Shown here: positions 31,427 through 42,479 of the stretch, in pieces
How the letters are laid out: each line of letters starts with the position of its first letter
How positions within the stretch are numbered: the first letter of the stretch is position 1
Assembly: GCA_933822405.4 (NCBI GenBank)
Contig: CAKOGP040001858.1
Coordinates: 269,872 to 333,871, forward strand
Length of the DNA stretch: 64,000 bases
Reading direction: 5' to 3'
DNA from: Cylindrotheca closterium
Taxonomy: Eukaryota; Bacillariophyta; Bacillariophyceae; Bacillariales; Bacillariaceae
Translations under genes and position numbers: made by a program
Notes under the pieces: generated by a model
Databases searched by the model: none
What the model saw: the letters and a program-made list of their open reading frames with translations, nothing else
What the model was told of the DNA's origin: nothing

Positions 31427-34350
31427 CTAGGGTGGTAGCTCGGCATAATAGCAGCATCGTGTCCCACCGGTTCCATCAATAAAATCGATGTCACCGGGCG
31501 AAGCAGCGCGCGCATTGCAACTCCCACTGGGGACAACGGTATTGTCTGGTAGACAAGCGCAACACCTATGATTTCATATGTGCATTGTGAAAATGGGTTA
31601 GACAGTACTGCATGTTTCTGTCATAATAACCAAAATGGTGAGCAAGGTACTACTTACGCTTGACAGTTACAGCTGCCATCTCCAATTGTAATCTGATTCA
31701 ATTCCTTGCATGCATCAATCCCGTTGCAACTGTTGTCTCCAACTGTATGGTCCCAACCTCCCTGGCATGCTTTGAATCCGACACAACTGAAGCTTCCAAC
31801 ATTCCCACTTCGATACGAACAGGCATATGATCCGATGCAAGACGTATCGCCAATCTCATCACGTTGAGTCTTGCACGCCAACATTCCTGAGCACGAGTTT
31901 GTTCCGATAACTCCTTTTGATCCTGTACAAGCATATGTTCTGCTACCAATCGAGTCGCCACAGGAGCCAACGCCAACAGAAAAAGTACCTCCAAATGTAG
32001 TGCAGCAATCCCCAGGAGTATTACATTGATTATCTCCTATTGTGACGCCATAATCAAAGCAGGCACAGCATCTGTAGATTTTGCATTGCAACCAGCAAGG
32101 TAGTTAGTCTATGTCTTACACCAAACAACAACGACGGCAATCCTAAGTTTCTTCTTACTCGACACAATTGCAAGAGTTGCTTCCAATCTGAACACTGGCT
32201 AGATTACTGCAGGCAAGAGATACAGAGGTTCCGTCCCAATTGGAAGCCCCTCCATTGCACGAGTTGTCCCCAATAATCATTGCGTAGCTCGATCTGCACT
32301 CGGCATTGCCGTTACAACTCCCTGTTCCAATTGACATACTTCCCGAATAGCCACAGTCATCAGTTCCGGTACAAGATCCACAAGGGTGAATCGAGAAAGG
32401 ACTCGGGGTGCTTGCACATGCATTGGTGCCAGAACAACTGGGATTCGGACAGACACTGGGAGTCGCACTAGGGGCAACACTTGATATCATGCTTGGCGCT
32501 GGCGACGGCTGTCCAAAAGGGGGCTTGCTGCTCGGAGATTGACTGGGTATTCCAGTAGGACTAGGCGTTGGATTTGGCGTTTGTCCTGGAGTTGGAATGG
32601 GTGTTGGGTTCGGCGTTTCTCCTGGAGTGGGAATGGGTGTAGGATTTGGCGTCGGACCCGGTGTAGGAGTAGATGTAGGATTTCTGGTAGGATTTCTTGT
32701 GGGTCCCGGAGCTGGTGCTCGAGTTTGACTCGCTGTGGGTGGAGTTGAGGGTGCCAACGAAGGCTGCTCGGATGGTTCTTTGGTTGGCAATCGAGTTGGC
32801 AACTTGGTGGGCGATGAAGTTGGATCTGGTGAAGGGCCAAGCACAGGTGCATTCGTTGGATTTGGAGTGATTGGTTTATTGGGTGTCAATGATGGATTCA
32901 TAGATGGCGAGCTGGAAAAGTCTTCTTCGACAGGTGGCGTTGGCCATAGGCTTGGGGCAGCCGTGGTGATATTTGACATGGTTGGGTCAAAGGCATCATC
33001 TTGTTGTAATATCGCAATATCCACAACCTCAATGAATTCATAAGGCTGGCTCGGTGTCAATTTCAGCCTTGGAACCAATGGCTCTCTCTTGAACTCTCGC
33101 TTGATTTCTTCGAGCAAATCCACCTCTTCGGGGACCGGAACTTGCAAGTATACATCTAGGAACAATCGCAAATGGGTACAGAACGAGTCTGCATAATTCA
33201 GACATGCTTCGTTCGACTGCCAAACACGAATATCAGAAATCAAAGTGTTCCCAATGACGTATAGTTCAAATATGGTATTCTCAGCTTCACTATTCCCAGC
33301 TTCACTAATCTCTTGTAACTTTCGATTATTCTCGGTACTACCGAGGATACGCTCTTCTAGGATTTGAATCTGTTGTTCTGTACAGCCAAGCAGCACGGTT
33401 AGGATATAGAGTAGAATCCGTCGCTTCAGACCTTCTAGTTCGCCGGGACTCATGTCTGCTTTCGACTCTCGGATGACTGCCAAATCGAGATAAAGCGATG
33501 TGGAATCCACAAAGTCTTGATTGGCCATTCCAGTTCCATTGGCCACCGATTCGCAATCCTCAATAGACGGTGGCAAGATAACAGTAATAATGGTATCGCT
33601 CTCCTTTTTTGGTAAGCCAAAGATACCACCCACAATGGCTCCAGCAACGGCCAAGACACAAAAGACTAAGCAACAACAAATGTTTCTCTTAGAAAATCGT
33701 CCCTTTTCGTCTTCTTCGTCATCTCGGGCTACTGCCACTACCACATCTCCGTCTTCTTGTGGTTCGTGGCCATTCTCTTGAATCGTATTTCTCATATCTT
33801 CTGCTCCTCGTTCATACGCCTGCCGTACTTCTTCATCTCGATCCGGTGATATTTCGGCAGCAATCATCATTTGATCATCCGTTCTACTGGTGATGGTATT
33901 GGTGGTAGTAATGCTTGGACTACTATTAGGCGGATTTAGGGAGGGATCAACAGGAAAGGCACCCGGTTGAATATTATCACTGCTAGAAACGGAAGAGAGG
34001 TCATCCGTATTGGGGGATTCTTGACGATTATTGCTTCTTCTCCGGTTCTTCGAAGATCGTTTGGTGGATCCTCGCTTGTTGGAAGCACGACGAGAGGACG
34101 GTCCAGATGGCGACTTTGAGGAAGAAGATGCGGACGATCTTCTAGAGGATCTGTGGGAAGCGGATTTTCGGCTAGGCTTTGTGTCATGATGATATGTTTT
34201 TGCTTGATGATGCCTGCTACTGCTCTTCTTACGTTGGTGTTTATTTGAACCTAATGATGAAGCCTTGTTAGTAGTCTTACTCAGGTAAAGCTGTGGCCTA
34301 TCTCCATTACCGGTACGTTCGGAATCTCGCTTGGAATTCTCTGCCGTCAT
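31427..34350 (-). CDS. single-pass membrane protein with PT/PS stalk and 'IGxxSCxGxxAC' repeats
   Basis: Three exons, 34350-32159, 32071-31658 and 31565-31427, give 914 residues. The basic, Ser/Arg/Lys-rich N-terminus (about 130 residues) is followed by an acidic stretch, then a membrane segment RNICCCLVFCVLAVAGAIVG near residues 225-245. A roughly 250-residue presumably extracellular domain, a long PT/PS stalk (TPNPTPIPTPG repeats) and a cysteine-rich C-terminus follow. The last part repeats IGTxSCxGxxAC at 20-24-residue spacing, at least eight times, ending in CCACL and RCCYYAE. Both joins split codons at cysteine-rich sequence and keep the repeat register. The start at 34350 is preferred over an upstream in-frame one that adds repeat-like UTR. 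Function unknown; a cell-surface structural or binding role is inference. Confidence 0.85.
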
Positions 34351-35100
34351 CCTTGCGACAAGTAAAAGGCACAGAATAGAATTGAGATGTGATGTGATGT
34401 AATGTAATGTTACATTATTATTTGGGCCATGATCCATGATGCACTCTTTTATTACGTACTGGTTCGCAGTTTCTGTCTGCACTTGATGAGTGAGTCTTGG
34501 TCTCACGTCTCAAAAAGATAGCGGAGACGAGCCAATGTATATAAAATATATATAAAATATTACCTCGCGATGTAATCTTGATCGGAACTATCGAATACAG
34601 CGTTAAATAAGAGCGATTGCCTTTAATTGAGAAATTTTTCTGAAGAAGATTATATTTGTTCTCCACTATACCGGGTATCTCGTCATATTCATTTCAAAAA
34701 AAGCTCATTTTGAAATTCAGTTTCGAATTTGAAGCGCACCTTTTCCAGATTGCAATATACTCGTAAATTTTTTACACCATGAGCTCGTGGAGTTATAAAA
34801 TACAACGCTAGCCTCTGACACTTTTTGATTGTTGACAATCGCAGATGTGGGTGAATAATGAAAAAGAATTGGAATTCCACCTAGGAATAGCAGCATGATA
34901 TCGGAGAGACCTAGCGATGAATTAGTTTTATAGTATGAGATGGTCACATCACATGCATCTAAGTAGTAGGTATTGGTTGATGGAAGTGACTTTTTCATCC
35001 AGCAGAATAAAAACGCAATACTCCGGTATTGATGGTCTGCCGAATTGAAAATTGGATCGAACTATAATTCGAAACAAGTGTAATTCATCGAAACTCAAAA
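34351..35100. other. 750-bp intergenic region
   Basis: GATGTAATGT repeats at 34386-34410 and AT-rich sequence. No gene seen. The short minus-strand frames here lack recognisable content. Confidence 0.5.
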
Positions 35101-37293
35101 CTATGCTTTCCGATAAAGGCCAATCTCTTCCAGCTGCTGAATTTGCAGTGTTGATAACTCCGCTTTAAAGTTTTCATATGGCCTTCCGTCGTATTTTGCT
35201 CGCTGCCTTATCACCCAGTGGTAAAGACCCTGGTATTCTTTGCGTGGAACTCGGAGATGCCCGTGTTCCTTCCGAAACTGAACAAGCTCGTTGTACCGTA
35301 TTTGCCATTCGACGTCGTAACGGTCCGATGTCCAAGGAAACCCGATTCGCTCCAAAAGGTAAATTTCCGGTTTTATCAATGGTCTCTGACGCACACTGGA
35401 AGTTGCCTTGTACCTCATGCGTTGTTTATCCACCCATTTATAAAGGGACGTGTATTCCTTGGAGTCTACCAAAAAATTTCCATGCCGATTCGCAAACTCC
35501 ACTATCTCATCATAATGTGCGTACCAGCCTCTTGCTTCGCGCCCATTTGGTAGAATGGGAAAGTCAATGCTCTCCAAATGTGACCGTTGATCATTAGATA
35601 GCGGAACATGACCATACGCACCTCTCAGTCTCATTCGTTGCTGTCGCATCCAACGGTAGAGATTGGGATCATCTTTGTGAGTCGGGAAGTTTCCATCATG
35701 CTCCGTTCGGTATCTATTTAGTTCAGCAAATATCGCATTCCACGTCGTTCGAGGCTGGTCTTCAAAGAAAGAAAAGTCAATCTGTTCCAAAAGCTCCAGC
35801 TCTTCCTGCGACAATGGCTTCTGTCCCTTCATTCCCCTGTACCTCTTGCCTTGTACCTGGATCCAATTATAAAGGCTGGGATTGTCCTTCTTGTTCACTT
35901 GCACATGACCATTCTGCTTATAATACTCCACAATCTTGGCATATGTCTCATGCCACGTCCTTTCCTTCCAATCTAGAGACCAGCTAAAGTTTAGGCTTTC
36001 CAGTTTCTCGATTTGTTCATTGGACAAGCCATTTGTTACAGGTCCGTGATATCGTTGTCGTTGAATGGTCATCCATTCGTAGAGAGTAGAGTCATTGTCG
36101 CGATCGACCTGAACATTATCATGCTCTTTGTAGTATTGAAGCAGCGCGGCGAACATTATTTTCCACTCCGAGTAAATTCCTTTCCAAGGAAATTCAATCT
36201 CGTCCAAGAGCTTGATTTGCTTCTCGGAAAGGCGTCCTTCGTCGCGCTTCCTGCGCTGATCGATTGTCCATTGATATATACTCTCTGTCTGTCTGTTGGT
36301 CCGCCCTTGCTTTGGCTGACAGTGACCATGAGTCTGTTTGAACCTTACTAGCTCGTCATACTTGGCGTGCCACTTTTTATCATACCGCTCGTTCTGCCAC
36401 GAGAATCCAATGTCATCCAACAATCGTATTTGATCCTCAGAGAGAGCCCTACCTCTCCCAGCACGCCGCCTTTTCTGACGCCTCATCCACAAATAAATCG
36501 GCGAACCAGCTGGCACCCAAAGGTGCCCATGCTTATTGCGAAAGTCAACAAGCTCGTTGTACTTTGCCATCCATTCATCATCCAAAGGGTTAGGTACCCA
36601 TTCGAATCCGATATCATCCAACAGTTCCACTTGGGCATTGGAAAGACTCGTATATCCATTTACACCCTTACGCCTCGCCCGTTGGTCCAATAACCATTCG
36701 TATAGGGTATTATCGCTAGGTTTCACCTTAAGATCCCCATTGACGCGACGATATTTCACGAGCTCGTGGTACTTGTCATACCACAGTGTTCTACGCATGT
36801 TGAACTCGAATCCATTGTCCTTCAATAGACGAAAGCGAACCTTACGATCAAACTGCCGTAGGCTCGTGAGCCCTTTTATTTTGAACTGCTTGTATTCGAG
36901 TCTCTGATCATGACAGAATTTTGCCAATGTTGGAAATTCGCGTGTCAGATTGTCGGGAGCATTTTGCGGAAAGTTGCAGTGGCCATATTGTTCCTTGAAG
37001 GACAATAGCTCCTGAAATTGCTCATCCCAGTCATACTCAAGCTGTATCTCGCCCTCCTGTGTAGAATCATCTGCCGTGTCAAGAACGGCAGCATCAGGAG
37101 CTGACAACGGACATGTTGTTACAGGGTAGTGGAATGTTGATACTTGGTGTTGTCTGAAGGAAAAGGAACTTCCTGAATGCTGCTGCTGAAACGCTGTCGT
37201 TTGCTCAATAAGATGAAGCAAAAGTAGGATCACTGAAGGAATTGTAAGCGTTACAAGTCTTCTTGCTGATTGGAAAGAAGAGCGAATTGTCAT
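35101..37293 (-). CDS. nine-repeat helicase-associated (HA) domain protein, copy 2
   Basis: Intronless, 730 residues, with the same architecture as copy 1. From about 35256 to 37193 it aligns to 28931-30868 at a constant offset of 6325 bp without gaps and with very few substitutions. The first 20 residues (MTIRSSFQSARRLVTLT) and the last repeat (VPRKEYQGLYHWVIRQRAKYDG to the end) are different. The hydrophobic core of the leader and the TTAFQQQ site are kept. The sharp loss of similarity at both ends of the coding region suggests a recent duplication or gene conversion limited to the repeats. Function as for copy 1. Confidence 0.92.
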   Translation of the reverse strand: MTIRSSFQSARRLVTLTIPSVILLLLHLIEQTTAFQQQHSGSSFSFRQHQVSTFHYPVTTCPLSAPDAAVLDTADDSTQEGEIQLEYDWDEQFQELLSFKEQYGHCNFPQNAPDNLTREFPTLAKFCHDQRLEYKQFKIKGLTSLRQFDRKVRFRLLKDNGFEFNMRRTLWYDKYHELVKYRRVNGDLKVKPSDNTLYEWLLDQRARRKGVNGYTSLSNAQVELLDDIGFEWVPNPLDDEWMAKYNELVDFRNKHGHLWVPAGSPIYLWMRRQKRRRAGRGRALSEDQIRLLDDIGFSWQNERYDKKWHAKYDELVRFKQTHGHCQPKQGRTNRQTESIYQWTIDQRRKRDEGRLSEKQIKLLDEIEFPWKGIYSEWKIMFAALLQYYKEHDNVQVDRDNDSTLYEWMTIQRQRYHGPVTNGLSNEQIEKLESLNFSWSLDWKERTWHETYAKIVEYYKQNGHVQVNKKDNPSLYNWIQVQGKRYRGMKGQKPLSQEELELLEQIDFSFFEDQPRTTWNAIFAELNRYRTEHDGNFPTHKDDPNLYRWMRQQRMRLRGAYGHVPLSNDQRSHLESIDFPILPNGREARGWYAHYDEIVEFANRHGNFLVDSKEYTSLYKWVDKQRMRYKATSSVRQRPLIKPEIYLLERIGFPWTSDRYDVEWQIRYNELVQFRKEHGHLRVPRKEYQGLYHWVIRQRAKYDGRPYENFKAELSTLQIQQLEEIGLYRKA

Positions 37294-38216
37294 GTTTCAG
37301 CAATGTTGTGTATCGTTGCTTGACTTTCCCCTTAACCAAGAAATCTTTCAGGTTTCAACTGTTCGAGTTATCAGGTGACTTATTCAAGACAGTGATGCAG
37401 CCATGGTATAGACGGCACGAAGGAATGGAGAGTAATAACAGAAAAGTGCGAACGATGTCTCTCTCATCTTTAATTGCGCATTTGGTATACTTTGTGTACA
37501 CGTGTAACATGTACATGTACCGGTGAGACGAAGGTTCGACCACTGTCGACATTCTAGTCAACGGGTCGAACAAGATTCACCCGCAAGCGAAACTCCGAAT
37601 TTCCAGTGCAATCTGTCTACCCGTCTTGGATCCTACTCTTTCCAGGGATCCAGGGATGCTTAAGCAACACATGATCAACACATGATCAGGAAGTCATTCA
37701 GGAATGAAAATGACTGATTTCAAGACTGGAATACGATTAGCTCAAAGAGAGATCGGCAACGATCTCTCTCACAATGTCTATTTTTTAACAATCTTTTCCA
37801 TTTTCAAGACCCCCGCTTTTGCGCCTCGTCTGTCCCTATACCGGTACCGTTACCTTGCTAGCACTCTTTGTGCGACACGCGGCACGACTGCACATTTTTA
37901 ACAACAATAATGTGCGATGCTATGAAACCGGCGATATTTACCCAGGAAGGTGTTTTAGAGTGGGGTTTTTGTCTTTCAATCGTAGAATTTGTTCGACATA
38001 TGAACCCACCATCTTTTTGATCGTACACGTGTACGTCTACATCAAGTATCAGGTATCCATACGTAGTGTACAGTGCTCGTACCCTTTCACATCGTTTTTC
38101 AATCGTTCTTTCACACACAAAAAAACAAAGCACAAAATACAGATATATACAATTCCTCAAACCACTTTTGAAACAACCAACAACCAACCCTAAACAATTA
38201 TACAATACATTGCATA
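37294..38216. promoter_or_regulatory. divergent region, start of tandem duplication unit 1
   Basis: 923 bp. The last 290 bp (from about 37930, TTTACCCAGGAAGGTGT) match 39430-39580, showing that the promoter of the RGLE-type gene was duplicated too. An ACCGGTACCGTTACC cluster lies near 37838-37855. Confidence 0.55.
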
Positions 38217-38918
38217 ATGGTACCTATCGTAACTCTGCAGCAGAACGTGTTGAAACCACCAGCATGCGAAGATCGCTTTTCCACTCGTATCAGTGGTTCT
38301 GACGACATTCCATTACCCTGTCATCGCCAGGCCAGCACTGTTGGCGATGATGCCTCGTCTACTCACCAGAAAAGGGTCCATTTCAACCGCAAACAAAACT
38401 CTCATGACAACATTTGTCGGGATGATTACACTGACGAGGAGCTAGCTGCCTGTTGGGTCACCCAGGAAGAGAGGGCAAGCCACTATAAGTGTTTTGAGAA
38501 GACTATCAAGCGAATGGAATCGGGCAAGAAGGCCAACAAGGACAATACTTACAGGGGCCTTGAAGATTTCTTACAGACCGACTCCATAGACAGGACTGTA
38601 CACGATTGCATTGATGCAGTTATGGATGAACAGAAAAGACAATGGGACATTTCATTCAAAGTTATCGAGTGGGATCTCTTTCGTGAAGTGTCGCGGGAGG
38701 TAAGCACCCAGTCCGCAAAATATTCACTCGCAATGGCTCAATACGACGCACATGAAACCTGCGCGGCGAATATTGCCGAAGAAGACGACGACTCGTTTGA
38801 AGGTGACGACTTTCCAAAAGGTGCTGCTGAGATCCCGCAATCTTTTAAGGATAACGCGAACTGCAAACATTTTTGGCACCCCAAAAAACTAAGAAGCCAC
38901 ATGCAACCATCTAGCTAG
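38217..38918 (+). CDS. orphan RGLE-type protein, tandem copy 1
   Basis: Intronless, 233 residues. It opens MVPIVTLQQNVLKPPACEDR and has a basic stretch (KRVHFNRKQNSHD). The conserved core is CRDDYTDEELAACWVTQEER, then YRGLEDFLQTDSID and a helical segment (AMAQYDAHETCAANIAEEDDDSF). I recognise the acidic/aromatic opening plus RGLE as a repeated but unnamed diatom family, shared in outline with the gene at 22772. The tandem partner at 39583 is about 83% identical by eye. No signal peptide or transmembrane segment, so probably intracellular. Function unknown. Confidence 0.8.
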   Translation: MVPIVTLQQNVLKPPACEDRFSTRISGSDDIPLPCHRQASTVGDDASSTHQKRVHFNRKQNSHDNICRDDYTDEELAACWVTQEERASHYKCFEKTIKRMESGKKANKDNTYRGLEDFLQTDSIDRTVHDCIDAVMDEQKRQWDISFKVIEWDLFREVSREVSTQSAKYSLAMAQYDAHETCAANIAEEDDDSFEGDDFPKGAAEIPQSFKDNANCKHFWHPKKLRSHMQPSS

Positions 38919-39582
38919 AATAAGCTCCAAGCGAGCATAAACCCTAGGCGCCGCATGCTTTACGACCAACCAAATGCACCATATCAGTTCTAAGACCACG
39001 ACAATGTAAACATATTGCTAATACCTTTTATATTCGTTCTACTGCACCTATGATTTACACTTTAGATTTTAAATCACTACGACCAAGCTGAATCATTCAG
39101 TGGGTCAGTATTCCTCGGCCACGAATGACAAAAGTATAGCAGCATCCAGCGCCGCATATTGTACATGGGACTGGCTCAATGGGCGTTTGGACCAGTCAGA
39201 ACGCTGCTCATCGTTCAATAATTCCCAAGAAGGTGCAAATCTTGAGGCTTGAGGCCTGGCATCTGTTTGGAAGGAAATTGTGGTTCGTGTCTTTCATTTT
39301 TGTGTCTTGGGATCGCATCCAGCGGTATATATATATATGCGGCTCCAATCGTAAAATCTTCGTTATTATATATGGACGAAAGAGTGGCGACTTAAGAACA
39401 GCGCTACACGATGCGATCTTGGAATATTTTCAATTTACCCAGAAAGGTGTATGGAGCGCGGTCTTTGTATCGTGGAATTTGTTCCTCATTATTTTGATCT
39501 TTCTTTCACAAAATATAGTACATCAGTTCCTAAAACATCTTTTGGAACACAAACCCGATTCAAGTAAACAATACAACACATA
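38919..39582. other. duplicated intergenic region with exonuclease relic
   Basis: Contains the severed exonuclease 3' end (39100-39290) and the copied promoter of the second tandem gene (from about 39430). An AT microsatellite lies at 39326-39338. Confidence 0.6.
39100..39290 (-). pseudogene. severed 3' end of the ankyrin-exonuclease gene
   Basis: On the minus strand it reads DEQRSDWSKRPLSQSHVQYAALDAAIL and VAEEY-stop, matching the C-terminal 55-70 codons of the intact gene at 40445-42479. The rest of the gene, including two of the catalytic acidic residues, is absent, and the upstream sequence is unrelated. The copy lies between the two tandem RGLE genes, where a head-to-tail duplication of (RGLE gene + exonuclease 3' end) would place it. 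Confidence 0.9.
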
Positions 39583-40278
39583 ATGGTCCCTCTCGTAAAT
39601 CGTCAAGTGCTGAAACTACCATCATGCGATGATCGCTTTTCCACCCGTTTTAGTGGTTCTGACAACATTCCATCACCCTGCCATCGCCGGGCCAGCACTG
39701 TTGGCGATGATGCCTCGTCTGATCCGAAGAAAAGGGTACATTTCAGCTCCAAACGACGGTCTCGTGACATCATTTGTCGGGATGATTACACTGACGAAGA
39801 GTTAGCTGCCTGTTGGGTCACCCAAGAAGAGAGGGAAAGACACTACAAATCCTTTGAGAAGACTGTCAAGCGGATGGAATCGGGCAAGAAGGCCAAGAAG
39901 GACGATACTTACAGAGGTCTTGAAGATTTCTTACATACCGACTCCATTGATAGGACCATACACGATTGCATTGATGCAGTTATGGATGAACAGGAAAGGC
40001 AATGGCAAATTTCAATCAATGTTATTGATTGGGATCGGTTTCGCGAAGTCTCGCTGGAAGTAAGCACCCAGTCCGCAAAATACGCCCTTGTAATGGCTCA
40101 ATACGACGCACATGAAACTTGTGCGGCGATTATTGCCGAAGAAGATGATGATTCGTTCGAGGGTGACGAATTTACAAAAGGAGCTGCTGAGATCCCTCAA
40201 TCATTTAAGGATAACGCAAACTGCAAACAGTTTTGGCACCCAAGAAAGATAAGAAGCCAAATGCAATCATCTTGCTAG
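39583..40278 (+). CDS. orphan RGLE-type protein, tandem copy 2
   Basis: Intronless, 231 residues, aligned along its whole length to the gene at 38217: CRDDYTDEELAACWVTQEER, YRGLEDFLHTDSID and HETCAAIIAEEDDDSFEGDEF. One small N-terminal gap (VNRQVLKLPSC versus VTLQQNVLKPPAC) separates them, and both frames are intact. Its promoter also matches that of copy 1. It converges on the exonuclease gene, 166 bp apart. Function unknown. Confidence 0.82.
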   Translation: MVPLVNRQVLKLPSCDDRFSTRFSGSDNIPSPCHRRASTVGDDASSDPKKRVHFSSKRRSRDIICRDDYTDEELAACWVTQEERERHYKSFEKTVKRMESGKKAKKDDTYRGLEDFLHTDSIDRTIHDCIDAVMDEQERQWQISINVIDWDRFREVSLEVSTQSAKYALVMAQYDAHETCAAIIAEEDDDSFEGDEFTKGAAEIPQSFKDNANCKQFWHPRKIRSQMQSSC

Positions 40279-40444
40279 AATGAGCTCAAAGTGAGAGCAT
40301 ACCTTAGGCGTCGTATGCTATACGACCAGCCAAATGCACATGTCTATATTGAAATGATACTGTACAATTAAATAGTCGCTTCATTCTTTATTCGTCCCAC
40401 CTTATGGTCTACATTTTAGAATAATTTTTTGGGACCATGTTGAA

Positions 40445-42479
40445 TCAATCATTGGATCGGTATTCCTCGGCCAACAAGAACAAGAGTATAGCAGCATCCA
40501 GCGCCGCATATTGTACTTGGGACTGGCTCAATGGGCGTTCGGACCAGTCAGAACGCTGCTCGTCTTTCGATAATTCCCAAGAGGAGAAGAGCTTCGTGCA
40601 ATCCTTGAGGCCTCGCATCTGTTTGGAAGGAAATTGCGAATCGCGTCTTTCCCTCAGAAGCAATTGAAGATCGATTATTTGGCTTCTATAGTTGTTGGCG
40701 CCTGTCGGCCTTCCTTTGGACGGATCGCAAAAGTCTCGCAGTATTCGCAAATCATAGTGAATGGCAAATCCCAGAAGACACATATTGGGGTGGTCCCTAC
40801 TAAGTGAAGTAGAGGAAGCGTCAGAGTGCTGACTGCTTCCGAAAATCATCCAGTGCACCAATTTTTGTGCAAGAGATCGAAAACTACCACCTTCGCCATT
40901 CTCATCAGAACCCACCAACAAATCCAAAATGTATACTGAAACTGGTGCCTCGTCCGATGGGTCACAAAAGGCTAATTGAAGGGTGGACAGTCTTAATGTC
41001 TCAGACGAACCACCATGATTTGTGTCAGCTGTCGTCCATTCGGAATCCATCGCTAGTATGAGAGTTTCTTCATCGTCATTCGCAAGAGTTAGAAGACGCT
41101 TCCACATAATCAACAAGCCCTGGTAGTCGTTCACGAGTGCAATCGATGAAATGGTATTAGGTAAGACCAAATGCTTTCTTCCGTCAGTGGCTGCTTCTTG
41201 TTCCAATGATGAAATGGATAGATGCTGTAGCTGAGATCCCAACTTGGACCATACCTTGAAAGATGCACTGTCTATCGTGGTCGCCGTTCCCTTGACTTTT
41301 GTCACCTTCTGATGATTGCTGGAATGTCTTGTTTCTTTCTGGTCCTCTAATTTGTCATCGCCTTGCAATTTGGTCAGCAGTTTGAGAAATAAGGAAGTCG
41401 TCCTTCCATTATTGTTGCTTCGAGTCATTGGATCATATTCATCTTGATCACTACTCGTCAGTGTGAGGCGGGAGACTTGATTGTAATCGTATCCCATCAC
41501 CAGTAGTCGATTCGCCATATCAGAAAGCCATGGTTTCCGAAGACCATCACTTTGCTCCAATATTGCAATGATCGCTTCCAGCAACTCCATATCACTATTA
41601 GAAGAACGACCCGACAAGATCATCCATCCCCTTCCAATGACTTGTTGCTTTTCCGTGGACAACGTATTGGCTAGTTCTCGTTTCGTTGTTTGAGTCTTTC
41701 CTTGCTTTATTTGTTGTCGATGACGTTGCCACTCTTTTGCTGCCTCTGGATTCCGTCGTTGAAAGCCTCCTTTTCGAGACTTTTTAGTTGTGGGGTTGAC
41801 TGCATATTCCGTCACCACATCAGTGTCCCGCAATGGTCGATCAAGAAAACGAGGGTCTCTGAATGTGAAAAGTCAAGGGTTGAGTCAGAAAAGGTCATGA
41901 CCATATAAGAAATAGCATACATCAAGTTGCTGGCACTTACAAGTCACCATATTCCAAATTGTCGGAATGTGTCTCCCGAAAGTTCCACCATTTGGAAAGA
42001 TCCGATTCTTCTTTGGATTGAATACTGTGCAATAGTTCCACGGGCATGTTGTGAGAGGCAGCCAGCGACAAAACCGATTGACCCTTATTATTGACAATGG
42101 ACACATTGACGTCTTGTCTGGAGAGCAAATACTTGACTACCTCCCTTCGCGATTGAGTCAAAGCAAAGAAAATGGCAGTTTTCCCATAGGAAAAGGTTTG
42201 TTTGGAGTAGACGTTGGCATCACAGCCAACTTGTTCCAACAAATATTGTATTGATGACAGATTTCCCTTCCAGCAAGCTTGTTGTAAAGGAGACTTGCGA
42301 AACTCTGACAAAGCATCCATTTGACTAGCTCGATACCCTTTGGATTCGATCAACTGTTGCAGCGATTCGGAGGATAACTTGTGCCCTGCAGCGTTGATTA
42401 CTTTGTGAGCTTCTTCTTTTGGCAAGGACGACAAAGCTTTCTCAGACTTGCCCCCCTGAGCCTTGTCGTGTCCGTCCAT
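40445..42479 (-). CDS. ankyrin-repeat protein fused to a DEDDy-type 3'-5' exonuclease domain
   Basis: Exons 42479-41941 and 41858-40445 (82-bp intron) give 650 residues; the ATG at 42479 is the first in-frame methionine. Residues 55-160 contain ankyrin-type units (SPLQQACWKGNLSSIQYLLEQ, GKTAIFFALTQSRREVVKYLL, GQSVLSLAASHNM). The C-terminal 250 residues form an RNase D/Werner-type exonuclease: DSEW (Exo I acidic pair), IHYDLRILRDF (Exo II Asp), then LKDCTKLFSSWELSKDEQRSDW and QVQYAALDA (Exo III Tyr-x3-Asp). Such enzymes trim RNA or DNA from the 3' end. Ankyrin plus DEDDy is an unusual pairing. No targeting signal is evident. Confidence 0.88.

Noticed and set aside
34351..34506. Upstream in-frame extension of the Cys-repeat membrane protein
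   Set aside because: Derived from a GATGTAATGT repeat; the ATG at 34350 is a better start.
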